Assembly (NCBI GenBank): GCA_963663285.2 | Contig: CAXXNI010000004.1 | Span: 434,001-498,000 of the forward strand | Direction of reading: 5' to 3' | DNA from: CAXXOK01 sp963663285 | Lineage (GTDB): Bacteria > Bacillota > Clostridia > Christensenellales > Aristaeellaceae | DNA: 64,000 nucleotides | Shown: positions 25,901 through 34,014 of the stretch, piece after piece | Numbering within the stretch: position 1 is the first letter of the stretch | Layout: each line of letters begins with the position of its first letter | Notes under the pieces: generated by a model | The model's database searches: none | What the model saw: only the letters and a program-made list of their open reading frames with translations | What the model was told of the DNA's origin: nothing | Translations under genes and position numbers: made by a program

Positions 25901-26619
25901 CCGGACAAAACAGCCTGCGGATGCGTCAGAAAAACGTATTCCTGCTGGACTCCTTTTTCGCCCGCCACAGCGAAGCCATTTCCGATGTAATGGCGTCCAT
26001 CCGCGGCGAAGGGCGGGTAAGTATGCTGGAAAGCCTGCTGCTGCTGAACTTCGGATTCCTGTTCCGCCTGTGCGGCGAGCTGCTGGACCGCTGCGAGCAG
26101 CGGGAGGATACGCGCGCGCTGCTCAGCCCCCGCATGGAAATTTGCGTAGCGGGCAACGGCGGACAATTCTTGAAGGTGTTCGACCGGGAAACGCGGGGCA
26201 AGCTGTTCAGCCTTGCCCTGTCGGGCTTGAGCGATACGCACCCGGTGGAAGAACTGCTGCTGGTGCAAAGCCGGCATCCCAAGCAGGAGGTTGCGCGCGG
26301 GCTGCTGGCGGATGATACCCGCCTGCGCAGCAGCGTGCAGGGCGACGGCGTATTTGCCGATACGCAGGCGCCCATGGCAGGGGAACGCAGTAATTTGCTC
26401 AAGGAATATTTGCAGGCGTTTTACGCCGCTTTCCCGCAGGCGGGAGAAAAGCTGCTGGGGCGCGCGTTTGAGCGCGCGGGCGGGGTGCAAAGCCTGCGGC
26501 TGAAAACCTCGGCGGAAATTGAGCTGGAAACCATACTGGATAACGAGCTGACCGACGGTGACGAATTCGGCGGCTATGTGCGCGCCTTCGCCGCTATGAA
26601 GCGGCTGTGGGAGATTTAA
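22981..26619 (+). CDS. Giant protein with actin/Hsp70-like ATPase core
   Basis: 1212 residues. The first 680 residues are of unknown fold and rich in Leu, Ala and Arg. The C-terminal 520 residues carry the three signatures of the actin/Hsp70/hexokinase ATPase clan in correct order: phosphate-1 VAVDFGSNATTVML (about 693), phosphate-2 LNMDVGGSTTDMSVW (about 903) and an adenosine motif CVAGNGGQFLK (about 1055). It would bind ATP. It shares a 4-bp overlap with the tubulin-like gene, so the two are made in fixed ratio. Large Hsp70-like proteins annotated SrfB have a similar plan, but I cannot confirm that relation. No signal peptide; cytosolic. Confidence 0.75.
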   Translation: MKRSKQDPRKAELDKKTTYMTLLPDMEEGFHTGYQTQAGIVSDGSRKPHEWLESFAMNIHTEGEDVGYSIPDVLAGEAQLRRLMRLPHREAMSHQEMIDWRAVLALVLLWDGWAKDDTWPELTCEEMLTGHTFIRGVRAALPPRRLAFGLRLFVLSTQRDGVPERKAIGMLSPTVALAPAANSGDLSALLPQCVRWYLRDEQRFDDPCAYLDEADRARLVQHLRFLQALGERVELGSPLYSADASLSGLIDRYIDDLQTLRSSWRERLEAGDANAKTELYIRALSVYGLYEVSRLPGVTRREIAFSQEELTRNVLLRWFAGGLADVPPEFSGAKVITYDFHGKPFAVASPRYLLEPANTPEETQTLKQLWAELSLPLQYNGAWNRAVARRFVELSNHMTGLSGVDHRASRKVIELLRYWSNKLGSFREAGDRSLTLQLPMDNVPSTLAELAQEMVGLADTGTLAEAFSDCLLLCEGASPFDDPELTAHCAVQGAENLYAVPPIGPKLALWLTRMAEELGDDAARPRLPAQSFRFAYIDGPNGRVLRAQMTLTSKRHNGEAVMNNEIVLIREYTPGTAYTGGAAVRVATEQLPAVRCWPAVRLSAGQWMAYFVLAQQTGAVDVLVPAEAGWAQGEPHQAVSGSEGQAFPHSWQTARIRHWPLYVALSRGTISLGALPNEETILQLKRESAAAVAVDFGSNATTVMLRQGGQLRPAELPAALLKTLLHARMEDDRLLADEFIPETIGLDPQHPSTFVSAMDMFTDDEKQWIAPLLDGHIYYPPDLNALLGKNPNALYYDLKWSEEPHVVRCLRLFLKQVMLQAALAARLAGSPSLSWRVSMPNAMPLYRQEAYLDMARALAKETAADTGVPLSADMPPVLFASENTADGLYFRSRNEVNTRSGFLNMDVGGSTTDMSVWLGGGTQAAVEASLLLGCRQILFDSLSARRREAFETDFADAPIELRALVGEMIRSFVAGQNSLRMRQKNVFLLDSFFARHSEAISDVMASIRGEGRVSMLESLLLLNFGFLFRLCGELLDRCEQREDTRALLSPRMEICVAGNGGQFLKVFDRETRGKLFSLALSGLSDTHPVEELLLVQSRHPKQEVARGLLADDTRLRSSVQGDGVFADTQAPMAGERSNLLKEYLQAFYAAFPQAGEKLLGRAFERAGGVQSLRLKTSAEIELETILDNELTDGDEFGGYVRAFAAMKRLWEI

Positions 26620-26985
26620 ACGGTCTGCGGGACAAGGACATTTGAACACGCCGCATCGACTTATGGGCTTGCCGCCGTGCGGAAAGCATAGGGGTTACCT
26701 ATTTTACATATGGCAAGCGCGCCTCGGCCGCCTTCCCGTATACCGGGGAGAAGTCGCCGGGGCGCGCGTTTATGCGTGCAGCGGGAGTAAACAATGTATA
26801 GTGGATGGTGATACCCGTCCGCCCAAAAGCCCAATCTGCGGGACCGGCGATGGGCTGTCAACGGCTATCCTTTATGGACAAGGAAACGTTGCCACCGGCC
26901 CTCCCGTGTTTACCCGTATCTTCAACCTTGAAACGGGCTGGCAGTTTGACGATAAGGTAAAGTATTTTGCTCCCCGCAAGTATCG
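26620..26985. other. Gene-free stretch after the actin-like gene
   Basis: 366 bp between two converging genes. Frames here lack ribosome sites and recognisable protein sequence. I see no clear terminator with a T tract and no repeat. Confidence 0.5.
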
Positions 26986-27438
26986 TTATACGTCCCTTTC
27001 AAAATACGATATCCGTACCTTACCGGCAGTATATTCCCGGGTGACGGTATAGCCGTGTTTGCGGTAAAAATAGTGGTTGCGGGTTTTATCGGCAGGCGTT
27101 TCCAACGCCCAGTGCTTCGCCTGTGGAAAAGTAAAATCGAGAAACCGCATGGTAAGCTGGCCGATGCCTTTGTTTTCGTATGCGGGGAGTACGCAAATAC
27201 ACCCTAGATAGTAATTGCCGCCGCCCAAATCGCTGACGATGACATCGCCGACCGTTTGGCCCTCGCAGCGGATGAGATACACATGCTTGCATGCGATGCT
27301 TTCCTGCATTCCTTCGTATGAGCGGTTGTAACCGGGGCATTCGCCGTAGCGGATAAAATCGGCATGGAAGCATTGGTTTTGCACCGCAATCAGCGCATCG
27401 GCGTCCGCCAATACCGCGCGTGTAAACTGAATATTCAT
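26986..27438 (-). CDS. GNAT family N-acetyltransferase
   Basis: A 150-residue acetyl-CoA-dependent transferase. Motif order fits GNAT: N-terminal strand MNIQFTRAVLADADALIAV, motif A with CICVLPAYENKGIGQLTMRFLDF (the acetyl-CoA pyrophosphate loop, Q/R-x-x-G-x-G/A form), and a C-terminal KTRNHYFYRKHGYTVT strand-helix typical of motif B. The substrate is unknown. The gene is transcribed alone, towards the actin-like gene. Confidence 0.82.
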   Translation of the reverse strand: MNIQFTRAVLADADALIAVQNQCFHADFIRYGECPGYNRSYEGMQESIACKHVYLIRCEGQTVGDVIVSDLGGGNYYLGCICVLPAYENKGIGQLTMRFLDFTFPQAKHWALETPADKTRNHYFYRKHGYTVTREYTAGKVRISYFERDV

Positions 27439-27605
27439 TCTCCACGGCCTTTCTTCTCACATTTCAGGGATGGGCGTATTAAATTGGCTTTCAAAGGTGC
27501 GGTACAGCGCTGTGTGCGGGCGGTAAAACCCACCCTCCGGTATGCGCGGGCATAGCGAAGGATGGGCTGTGGCTATGTTTTTACGGCACGCTTTCGGGAA
27601 CGCGC

Positions 27606-29615
27606 TTACGGCTTGTAATAATGGTCGATCAATACGCACTTGCCGTTTTTCAGGTGGTATTGCAGTACCCAAATTTTACTATCTACTGTTTTACAAGTGT
27701 ATTGTACGGTGCGGGTGCCGTCCTCGTTTTGCAGAACCACGCCGACGTTGGGGTCGGTATAGTATAGGTTGCGGCTGCTATCCTGATTGGGCGGCATGCC
27801 GTAATCCTTATAGGCGGCGGTGATTTCGCTTTCGCTGCTGCCCAGCCCCACGCCCCGCGGGGCGGAGGCAACGCCGCTGCTCATTTCGATGCGCACCAGC
27901 TGCCACTGGTTGCCCTGCAGCATGAATACCGCATAGCCCCATGAATACACCAGGTGCTGCGCCTGATTTTCCAGCGTCAGGTACTGGGTATCCAGCGTTT
28001 TTTGCGGCTGGCCGAAGGCATCCTCAAATTCCGCAAGCGATGTGTTAATCAGCTCGAAATTGCTGAAGGTGTCCTCCTCGCTGTACATCTCCAACGGGTA
28101 GGGCTTCACATTAAATTTATAGCCGACCTCCATCGTGCTGGATTGCTTGCCGTAGCCGTTAACAGCAACAGCCTTGAGCGTTACGCGGCCGGAGGGAAGC
28201 TGGATGGGCGTACCATCGTAAATGGGGCTCAAATCGGGGTCGGGGGTGGAGCCGTCGATGGTGTAGTAGAAGGTCTGGTTGTCCTCCTTGGCTAGCTGTT
28301 CACTGGTCTTCGACCGGCGTTGCTCCGCGGTATCGGTGCTTGCGCCTGCGCGCAGGCTGACGGTATGCAGCGTGGAGTAGGTGTTAGGCGCAAGGTTGCA
28401 CTTGGGCGCGGACGGAGAGGGGTAGTAAACGGTGTAGGCGGCGCTCATTTCGTCGCTGACCAAATCTTCAATAACGCATACGGCGCGAAGGGTGTAGGAG
28501 CCCTCCGTGATGATAACGGAATTGTTTTTCACCAGCGTGCCGCCCTCCGGCAGTACCGCGTCGTCATCCAGCGTGTAATAAATATCGTACCCCTGCGGCG
28601 AGGTGACGGTTATGGTCTGCTCCAGCTCGTAGCGGCCGGACAGGTGATCGGTATCCACCTCCGGCTCGTTGGGGATAAAATCGTTGCGCTGGATGCGGAA
28701 CGTTTCTTTATCGGTATTGTTATACGCCAGCAGCATCAAATCGGCGGCTTCTGGGTCGCGGTCCTGATCCAGATAAATGCTGATCAGCGCGGTATAGGCC
28801 TCGCTGCGGCTGGGGCTTATGTTTGTAAGCAAATCCATATACAGGGCTTCGGCTTTGGCTTCCATGGTGTTCAGCTCGTACGCCTGCCCCAGCAGTAATA
28901 GCCCGTCATAATTTTCCGGGTCCAGTATATCGGCAATACGGAAGGCCATAATGGAATCTTCCATATCGCCCTCGTTCATAAACGCCTGCCCGACCGTCCA
29001 ATAGGCCTGCGCGGGTGCGTCCTCCAGCGTTTTCAGAGCGTCGTCGTGCGCGTCCTCTACGGTGGCGTCGGTGTTTACGGCCAGCGCCAGCAGGGCGTCG
29101 TTGGCGGCCATGGTACGTTTGCGCGCCAGCATCTGCTGGCCGGTGTCGGAGGTGTTCAGGTAAAGGAGATACCCAAGCCCCGCCGCGATGGATAGCCCGA
29201 TGCAGATGACGCCGATCAGCATCCAGTTGATGGGGTGCTGGCGCACGATTTTCGGCTTGCCGTGCCGGGAGGCGACCTGCCGGGTGTTGCGGCTGTTGGT
29301 GTGTACCGGCACGCCGCGCCGGGTATTGGGGCGGCTGGCGAAGGATTCCAGCACAGGTTTATTGCTTTTACCGCCTTTGCGGCGTACGCCTCCCTCCTGC
29401 TCTACGGGCAGGGGGGAATTATCATAATCGCCGTAGGTGGGGATACCCTCCCGGCTTTCATCCGGCAGTACGGGCGGCACGGCGTTGCGGCGGCCCTGCC
29501 GCATGGCGCGTACGCCGGTTTCTCCGGCGCCGTCTTCGCGGCGAACCATTGTGCCGCATACCGGGCAGATGATTTCATCTTCCCTAAGGTATGTGCCGCA
29601 GCGTTCACAAATCAT
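27606..29615 (-). CDS. Zinc-ribbon / TM / TPR protein with chitobiase-type C-terminal domains
   Basis: 669 residues in five parts. Residues 1-25 form a zinc ribbon (CERCG...CPVCG). A basic, disordered stretch follows to about 125, then one TM helix (INWMLIGVICIGLSIAAGLGYLL). After it come TPR-like helices (AQAYWTVGQAFMNEGDMEDS, YDGLLLLGQAYELN), then two domains like the chitobiase/beta-hexosaminidase C-terminal family PF13290 (YDIYYTLDDD..., TFYYTIDGSTPDPD...), and a small C-terminal domain with GLGSSESEITAAYKDYG. The zinc ribbon should be inside and the rest outside the cell. ATG 29615 has GAGGAA upstream. Function unknown; an envelope sensor or scaffold is possible. Confidence 0.75.
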   Translation of the reverse strand: MICERCGTYLREDEIICPVCGTMVRREDGAGETGVRAMRQGRRNAVPPVLPDESREGIPTYGDYDNSPLPVEQEGGVRRKGGKSNKPVLESFASRPNTRRGVPVHTNSRNTRQVASRHGKPKIVRQHPINWMLIGVICIGLSIAAGLGYLLYLNTSDTGQQMLARKRTMAANDALLALAVNTDATVEDAHDDALKTLEDAPAQAYWTVGQAFMNEGDMEDSIMAFRIADILDPENYDGLLLLGQAYELNTMEAKAEALYMDLLTNISPSRSEAYTALISIYLDQDRDPEAADLMLLAYNNTDKETFRIQRNDFIPNEPEVDTDHLSGRYELEQTITVTSPQGYDIYYTLDDDAVLPEGGTLVKNNSVIITEGSYTLRAVCVIEDLVSDEMSAAYTVYYPSPSAPKCNLAPNTYSTLHTVSLRAGASTDTAEQRRSKTSEQLAKEDNQTFYYTIDGSTPDPDLSPIYDGTPIQLPSGRVTLKAVAVNGYGKQSSTMEVGYKFNVKPYPLEMYSEEDTFSNFELINTSLAEFEDAFGQPQKTLDTQYLTLENQAQHLVYSWGYAVFMLQGNQWQLVRIEMSSGVASAPRGVGLGSSESEITAAYKDYGMPPNQDSSRNLYYTDPNVGVVLQNEDGTRTVQYTCKTVDSKIWVLQYHLKNGKCVLIDHYYKP

Positions 29616-29669
29616 GCTATGCGTTCCTCGCTTTCCCACAGGGTATCGGCCGGGCGGCTGTGCTGCCCG

Positions 29670-30356
29670 TTAGAGCGCGCATTGGGGTTCGGGAGACTGG
29701 TTGTTGACCGCGTGGCCGTTGATTACCAGTTGAAACTCCTGCCCCAAAAAGGCGGCCGCTTTTTCGCACATGATGATGCGCGGCATATAAATGCTTAAGT
29801 ATTCCAGCACACTGCTGGACTGATCCATCACCAGCGATTGCCGGATGAGTTTGTTTTTTCTGTCCACCGTCACGTCGTTTTTCTGAATGGAAAAATTTAC
29901 GCGGTCGTGTACGTCGGTGGGGTCGGGTTTGCCATTGCGTACGCGGCTTTTGTGCGCGTCGCTCTTATCGGCGATGATCAGCGCGGCGCTGACGGCGCTG
30001 CTGACGCTGCCGCTTTGCTCCTCGTGGTTGCCCACGGCGGTGATAATCTCCACCGTGTCCGGGATGCTCATGCCCGCATCCTTCAGGATGGGAAAGAGCA
30101 TGATGGCTCCGTTGGGCCCGTGGTCGTGGCGGTTGATGCTGTTGCCCACATCGTGCACCCAGCCTGCGATAGCCGCCAGTTCAATCTCCCGCTCGCTGTA
30201 CCCCAGCGCCTTGAGGATATGGCTGGCCGTACGGCTTACGTAGCTCAAATGCCGCGGGCCGTGGTCGGTATATCCCAGCGCTTCCAGGTAGCGGTTGCCC
30301 GCTTTAACCAGCGCGCGGATACTTTCGTTTCGTTTTACTTCTTCCAGTGTTATCAT
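29670..30356 (-). CDS. HD-domain phosphohydrolase
   Basis: 228 residues. The metal ligands of the HD superfamily are visible: His in GPRHLSYVSRTA, the HD pair in GWVHDVGNSINRHDHG, a second His pair, and a distal Asp in ALIIADKSDAHKSRV. Such proteins hydrolyse nucleotides or other phosphoesters. The C-terminal region (LVMDQSSSVLEYLSIYMPRIIMCEKAAAF) is outside the HD core. It lies 55 bp upstream of the zinc-ribbon gene on the same strand and is likely co-transcribed. Substrate unknown. Confidence 0.82.
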   Translation of the reverse strand: MITLEEVKRNESIRALVKAGNRYLEALGYTDHGPRHLSYVSRTASHILKALGYSEREIELAAIAGWVHDVGNSINRHDHGPNGAIMLFPILKDAGMSIPDTVEIITAVGNHEEQSGSVSSAVSAALIIADKSDAHKSRVRNGKPDPTDVHDRVNFSIQKNDVTVDRKNKLIRQSLVMDQSSSVLEYLSIYMPRIIMCEKAAAFLGQEFQLVINGHAVNNQSPEPQCAL

Positions 30357-30488
30357 GGTTCCTCCAGTAGAAAACCCGCTTATTTACCGGGTCTTTCCAG
30401 CGGCGGGCGGAATGCGCCTGCCGCAAATCGTATAGCATTGTTTGCCGCCCGCAGGGGCAAACGGTTTGTAACAATCGGCAGCCGCGCC

Positions 30489-31313
30489 TTACCGCTTTTG
30501 CAGACGCTTTACGGCTGCCCATGTGGGATCGCCCGTAAAGTCGCGCACGGGGGCTTCGCCGCCCAGACGCTCGATGGCGTTGCGAATCTCGATAAAATCA
30601 ATGTAGGAGACGGTATTGCTCTCGGCTGCGTCCAGCAGGGATTCCAGCGCGCGGTCATCCCCCAGCTTGCCCAGATAGCCCGCGTACAGCGCGCGCCGCT
30701 CAGGCAGCTGCTGAAACTGGCGGATGGCAAAAGCAAGCACATCCTCATCGCAGGGAAAATCGGAAAGCAAATCCAAAAGCGCTTCCTTGCCGGTATCGTT
30801 GGCCGCCTGAAAAGCCAGCTTGGCGGGGCGGAACACATCCGCACTCATATTGTGCAGGCTTTCCAGCGCGTTATCCAGCAGTTCTTCATCCTCGCTGCGC
30901 TCTACCTGCCAGCGGATATAATCCACCAGCGGGGCGTTGCTTTCCAGCTGGCGCAGCAGCTCAATACCGAGCATACGCGCCTCCACCGGCGCGCTTTGGT
31001 CGCGTACCAGCGCAAGCACGGGTTTTTCGTCCGCCAGTTCCTGCAAGCGGTCCAGCAGGGGATCGGGTACCGGAACATCCTGGCGCACATAATCCACCAT
31101 CAGGTCTACCAGCGCCTGCATATCCTCGTACTGGGCAAAATAGGTGCCGGGGGCCGCGCCGTCCAGCCAGGGCGCCGGAGTGGCAAGCCACTTCAAATAA
31201 AATTCGGGGGCGGCATCCTCCATGGCGTCGGCGCTTTTGTAGCCTGCGCTGCCAGTTTCCATCCAATCCGTGAGCGCCTGGGTAAAGTGGTCGTCAAAAT
31301 CGATCAGTTTCAT
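30489..31313 (-). CDS. Helical-repeat (HEAT-like) protein of unknown function
   Basis: 274 acidic residues, predicted all-helical, with repeated helix pairs such as PVEARMLGIELLRQLESNAP, EELLDNALESLHNMSADVF and GKEALLDLLSDFPCDEDVL that look like HEAT/PBS-type repeats. No catalytic motif is visible. Its start overlaps the end of the upstream TPR gene by 20 bp, so both are translated together and may form a complex. A small hairpin (30374-30392) follows the gene, 15 bp before the HD gene. Function is not assigned. Confidence 0.68.
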   Translation of the reverse strand: MKLIDFDDHFTQALTDWMETGSAGYKSADAMEDAAPEFYLKWLATPAPWLDGAAPGTYFAQYEDMQALVDLMVDYVRQDVPVPDPLLDRLQELADEKPVLALVRDQSAPVEARMLGIELLRQLESNAPLVDYIRWQVERSEDEELLDNALESLHNMSADVFRPAKLAFQAANDTGKEALLDLLSDFPCDEDVLAFAIRQFQQLPERRALYAGYLGKLGDDRALESLLDAAESNTVSYIDFIEIRNAIERLGGEAPVRDFTGDPTWAAVKRLQKR

Positions 31314-33054
31314 CCGTGTATCCTCCTTCAGGCGGCTGCAGCGCTATGTCCTTCTCAGGCAAGGGCATCAGCGTGCATAATAACTGAAAGGCTTTGCGAA
31401 CGCGGCGGCGCTCATCCGCGGTATACCGCAGAAGAAAGCGCAGGCGGTCGCTCTCCGCAAGGCCATAGGTCAGCCGATAGTGCTGCTCGGTGGCTGTGCT
31501 GAAAATACCGGTGGTATCGCGTACCACTTTGGCACGCAGTTTGGGATTCATGCGGTGCAGCAGCAGCAGCGCGTGGGTCATCAGCCGGGTATCGCCGCTT
31601 TGTTGCTGCACGTTGGCCAGACGGCGGATCAGCATGGACCGGGACAGGGTGCCGTCCCGGCGTGCCTGTACCGAAGGGTCGATCTCCGCAATGCGGCCCG
31701 CGTGCCAAATGACGTACGGGGGTTTTGCGCCCAGCTTCATCAGGGTGGCGGCGGCCAGCCGCTTGGCGGTATCGTCCGGGGTGGGCTGCACCAGCACTTC
31801 GCGCATGAAATGCTCGGCAAAATCCTGCGGCAGGTGCATCGCCAAAACCGGAATCAACCGGCTCAACTGGTGATCCGGGTCCCCCAGCTCGTATAAAAAG
31901 AGGTTGTATAGGGCTTCGTCTTCCTGCAGTTGCGTGCAAAACGCATCGGTGCCTCCGGCCAGCGCTTTGGCAAGCTGGGCAAGGCAATCGTTGCTTTCTG
32001 CGGGGGACAGCAGCGGGTACAGCGGCAGCGCCTTGGCTGCGTAGCTTACCTGCCGGGGCGTCAGTTCCAGCACGCGCCACTGTTCCAGCGTGCGGCTGGT
32101 GCAGCGGGCGGGTACGTCCGCTGGGTCCAGATCGCGGCAGCGGTGGATGAGGGGATCGGCATCTTCCATGCGGCCCAATTTCAGCAGGATCATTGCAGTG
32201 TTAAACACCGAAGGCAGCCGGTCCGGGCTTTGCTTTACGGCGCGGCGCAGCACGCACAGTGCCAATTCCGGAAAGCCTAAGCTAATGGCGGAATAGCAGT
32301 AAAGCTGCTCATCCTGCGCGGATTCGCAGTACAGCGCCGCCTTGAGCAGCGCCGATGCACCCCGGCTGCGTTTGTCCGCCATGCACCATGCCCCGGCCAG
32401 CGCGCAGCGTGCGCGAACGCTGAATGGGTTGCGGCGTACGGCCATCTTCGCACTATGGATGGAGCCTTGCACATCACCCTTGCCCTGCAACAGCAGCGCC
32501 CGCAGCGAATCGTACCGGTCATCCGCCTGCCGTGCGGGGTGTGCCCGGCGCAGGGAGCGCTCGGCCTTGTCGTAATCGCCCATTGCCAAATGGCGGCTGG
32601 CAATGTTCAGCTGCGTTTCGTGGCGGGCGCGTGTATTGCTGCTGTCGTTTTCCGCTGCCTCCAGCGCGTCCAGCTCTTCATCATAATCCACATCCACAAT
32701 ACCGCCGGCTTGCCGCACCGCCCACAGGTAGCGGGAAAAAGCATCCATCGCTTCCTGCGCATTGCCCAGCGCCAGCATGTTATGGCCGATCAGCCCGTAG
32801 CAGGCATAACGTTTGGGGTTCAGGGTCAGCGCGCCGAAAGCGGCGCGGTTGCTGGCCTCGTAACATTCCATTTCCTGCAGCGTTTGCGCGTAAGCGACGC
32901 GTAAATCGTCATCCTGCGGGGACAGGGCGACGGCGTGCCGCAACAGCGCGGCCGCGCGGCGGCGGTTCCCCTGCCTGCGGTGGCGGTCGGCACGCGCTAC
33001 CCAATAGGCACTGGAACGCTGTAATTTTACAACCTCTCCGGTTCTGACACTCAT
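31294..33054 (-). CDS. TPR-repeat protein
   Basis: 586 residues with many tetratricopeptide helices, for example RQGNRRRAAALLRHAVALSP, YEASNRAAFGALTLNPKR and MLALGNAQEAMDAFSRYL. No signal peptide, so cytosolic. ATG 33054 is preferred because AAGGAG stands 7 bases upstream, while the frame is open to 33228. The gene overlaps the HEAT-like gene that follows. TPR and HEAT-like proteins are scaffolds; the partners are unknown. A short GAA-loop hairpin (33082-33100) lies between hslO and this gene. Confidence 0.72.
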   Translation of the reverse strand: MSVRTGEVVKLQRSSAYWVARADRHRRQGNRRRAAALLRHAVALSPQDDDLRVAYAQTLQEMECYEASNRAAFGALTLNPKRYACYGLIGHNMLALGNAQEAMDAFSRYLWAVRQAGGIVDVDYDEELDALEAAENDSSNTRARHETQLNIASRHLAMGDYDKAERSLRRAHPARQADDRYDSLRALLLQGKGDVQGSIHSAKMAVRRNPFSVRARCALAGAWCMADKRSRGASALLKAALYCESAQDEQLYCYSAISLGFPELALCVLRRAVKQSPDRLPSVFNTAMILLKLGRMEDADPLIHRCRDLDPADVPARCTSRTLEQWRVLELTPRQVSYAAKALPLYPLLSPAESNDCLAQLAKALAGGTDAFCTQLQEDEALYNLFLYELGDPDHQLSRLIPVLAMHLPQDFAEHFMREVLVQPTPDDTAKRLAAATLMKLGAKPPYVIWHAGRIAEIDPSVQARRDGTLSRSMLIRRLANVQQQSGDTRLMTHALLLLHRMNPKLRAKVVRDTTGIFSTATEQHYRLTYGLAESDRLRFLLRYTADERRRVRKAFQLLCTLMPLPEKDIALQPPEGGYTDETDRF

Positions 33055-33081
33055 GATGATACTCCTTGGGAAAGTCCAATA

Positions 33082-33100
33082 CGCGCGGCGAAGCCGCGCG
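33082..33100. other. GC-rich GAA-loop hairpin upstream of the TPR gene
   Basis: Perfect 8-bp stem CGCGCGGC-GAA-GCCGCGCG. Neither side has a T tract in the direction of transcription, so it is more likely an mRNA processing or stability hairpin than a terminator. Confidence 0.5.
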
Positions 33101-33124
33101 GAAGAAAAAAGCAGAGGTGCGGGA

Positions 33125-34003
33125 TTAACAAATGCGGTTGAGCAAACGCAGCAAATCGTGCGTGGAAAAATGGTATTTGGTATTACAGAAATGGCATACC
33201 AGCTCGGCTCCGTCCGTTTCATCGGCAATCAGGCGCTTCAGCTCTGCTTCGCCCAGCGAAATCAACGCGCGCTCCATGCGCTTCTGGCTGCAGGGGCAGT
33301 GGTACGAAAACGGCGTAGTCTTTAAAAGCACGGGGGTAAGGCCGCTGAACCAAAGGTTCATCAATGTTTCTGGCTCTTCATGTGCCAGCTCGCTTGCAAC
33401 GTCGCCAAAAATGGGCGAGCGCAGCTCCAGCTGGTCGATCACGCCGTCCGGGCAGCCGGGCAGCGGCTGTAAAAGGATGCCGCCTGCCGAGGTGACGTCC
33501 GCATCCGAGGCGATTACGCCCAGGCTGACCAGCGAGGGGCTTTGCTCGCTTTGTACATAATAATAGGCAAGGTCCGCGGCAATCTCGCCGGATTGCAGCT
33601 CTACCTGCCCGATGTATGGGCTTTTCAGGCGTAAGTCTTTAACAACACTCATGCGGCCGCGGCGGCCTACGGCGCTGCCTACGTCCAGCTTTCCGTCCTT
33701 CAGGGGCAGGCGCACGGCGGGGTCGGTTGCCAGCCCGCGCACGGTTTCACCATCGCCTACGCAGATGATTTTGCCAAGCGGGCCATCGCCGTCGATGGTC
33801 AGCGTTACGGAAGCGCCCGGCTCTTTAAGGGTTGAAGCCAACATGGCTGTGCCGGTCAGCGCGCGTCCCAGCGCCGCTGCCGCTACGGCTGATGCGCCGT
33901 GCAAGCGCTGCGCCTCGCGTGCGGTTTGAGTGGACCGGATAAACAGCCCGCGTACGGCGCCGTCGGCAAGGGTGAAATGTAAAATAGAATCGGTTTGTTC
34001 CAT
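33125..34003 (-). CDS. hslO: Redox-regulated chaperone Hsp33
   Basis: A 292-residue chaperone switched on by oxidation. The C-terminal redox zinc centre is visible as YHCPCSQ and LVCHFCN (CxC...CxxC). The N-terminal domain has the family signatures ALTGTAMLAST and TIDGDGPLG and the strand GRRGRMSVVKDL. ATG 34003 is supported by AAAGGAG 7 bases upstream; the longer frame to 34303 runs into the methyltransferase gene. The gene follows the methyltransferase by 11 bp. Confidence 0.93.
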   Translation of the reverse strand: MEQTDSILHFTLADGAVRGLFIRSTQTAREAQRLHGASAVAAAALGRALTGTAMLASTLKEPGASVTLTIDGDGPLGKIICVGDGETVRGLATDPAVRLPLKDGKLDVGSAVGRRGRMSVVKDLRLKSPYIGQVELQSGEIAADLAYYYVQSEQSPSLVSLGVIASDADVTSAGGILLQPLPGCPDGVIDQLELRSPIFGDVASELAHEEPETLMNLWFSGLTPVLLKTTPFSYHCPCSQKRMERALISLGEAELKRLIADETDGAELVCHFCNTKYHFSTHDLLRLLNRIC

Positions 34004-34014
34004 GTGTCTCTCCT

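Noticed and set aside
26642..27052. 136-codon rightward frame after the actin-like gene
   Set aside because: Non-ATG start, no ribosome site, overlaps the GNAT gene and has no recognisable sequence.
29838..31502. Rightward 554-codon open frame
   Set aside because: Antisense to the HD and HEAT-like genes, no ribosome site, low-complexity translation.
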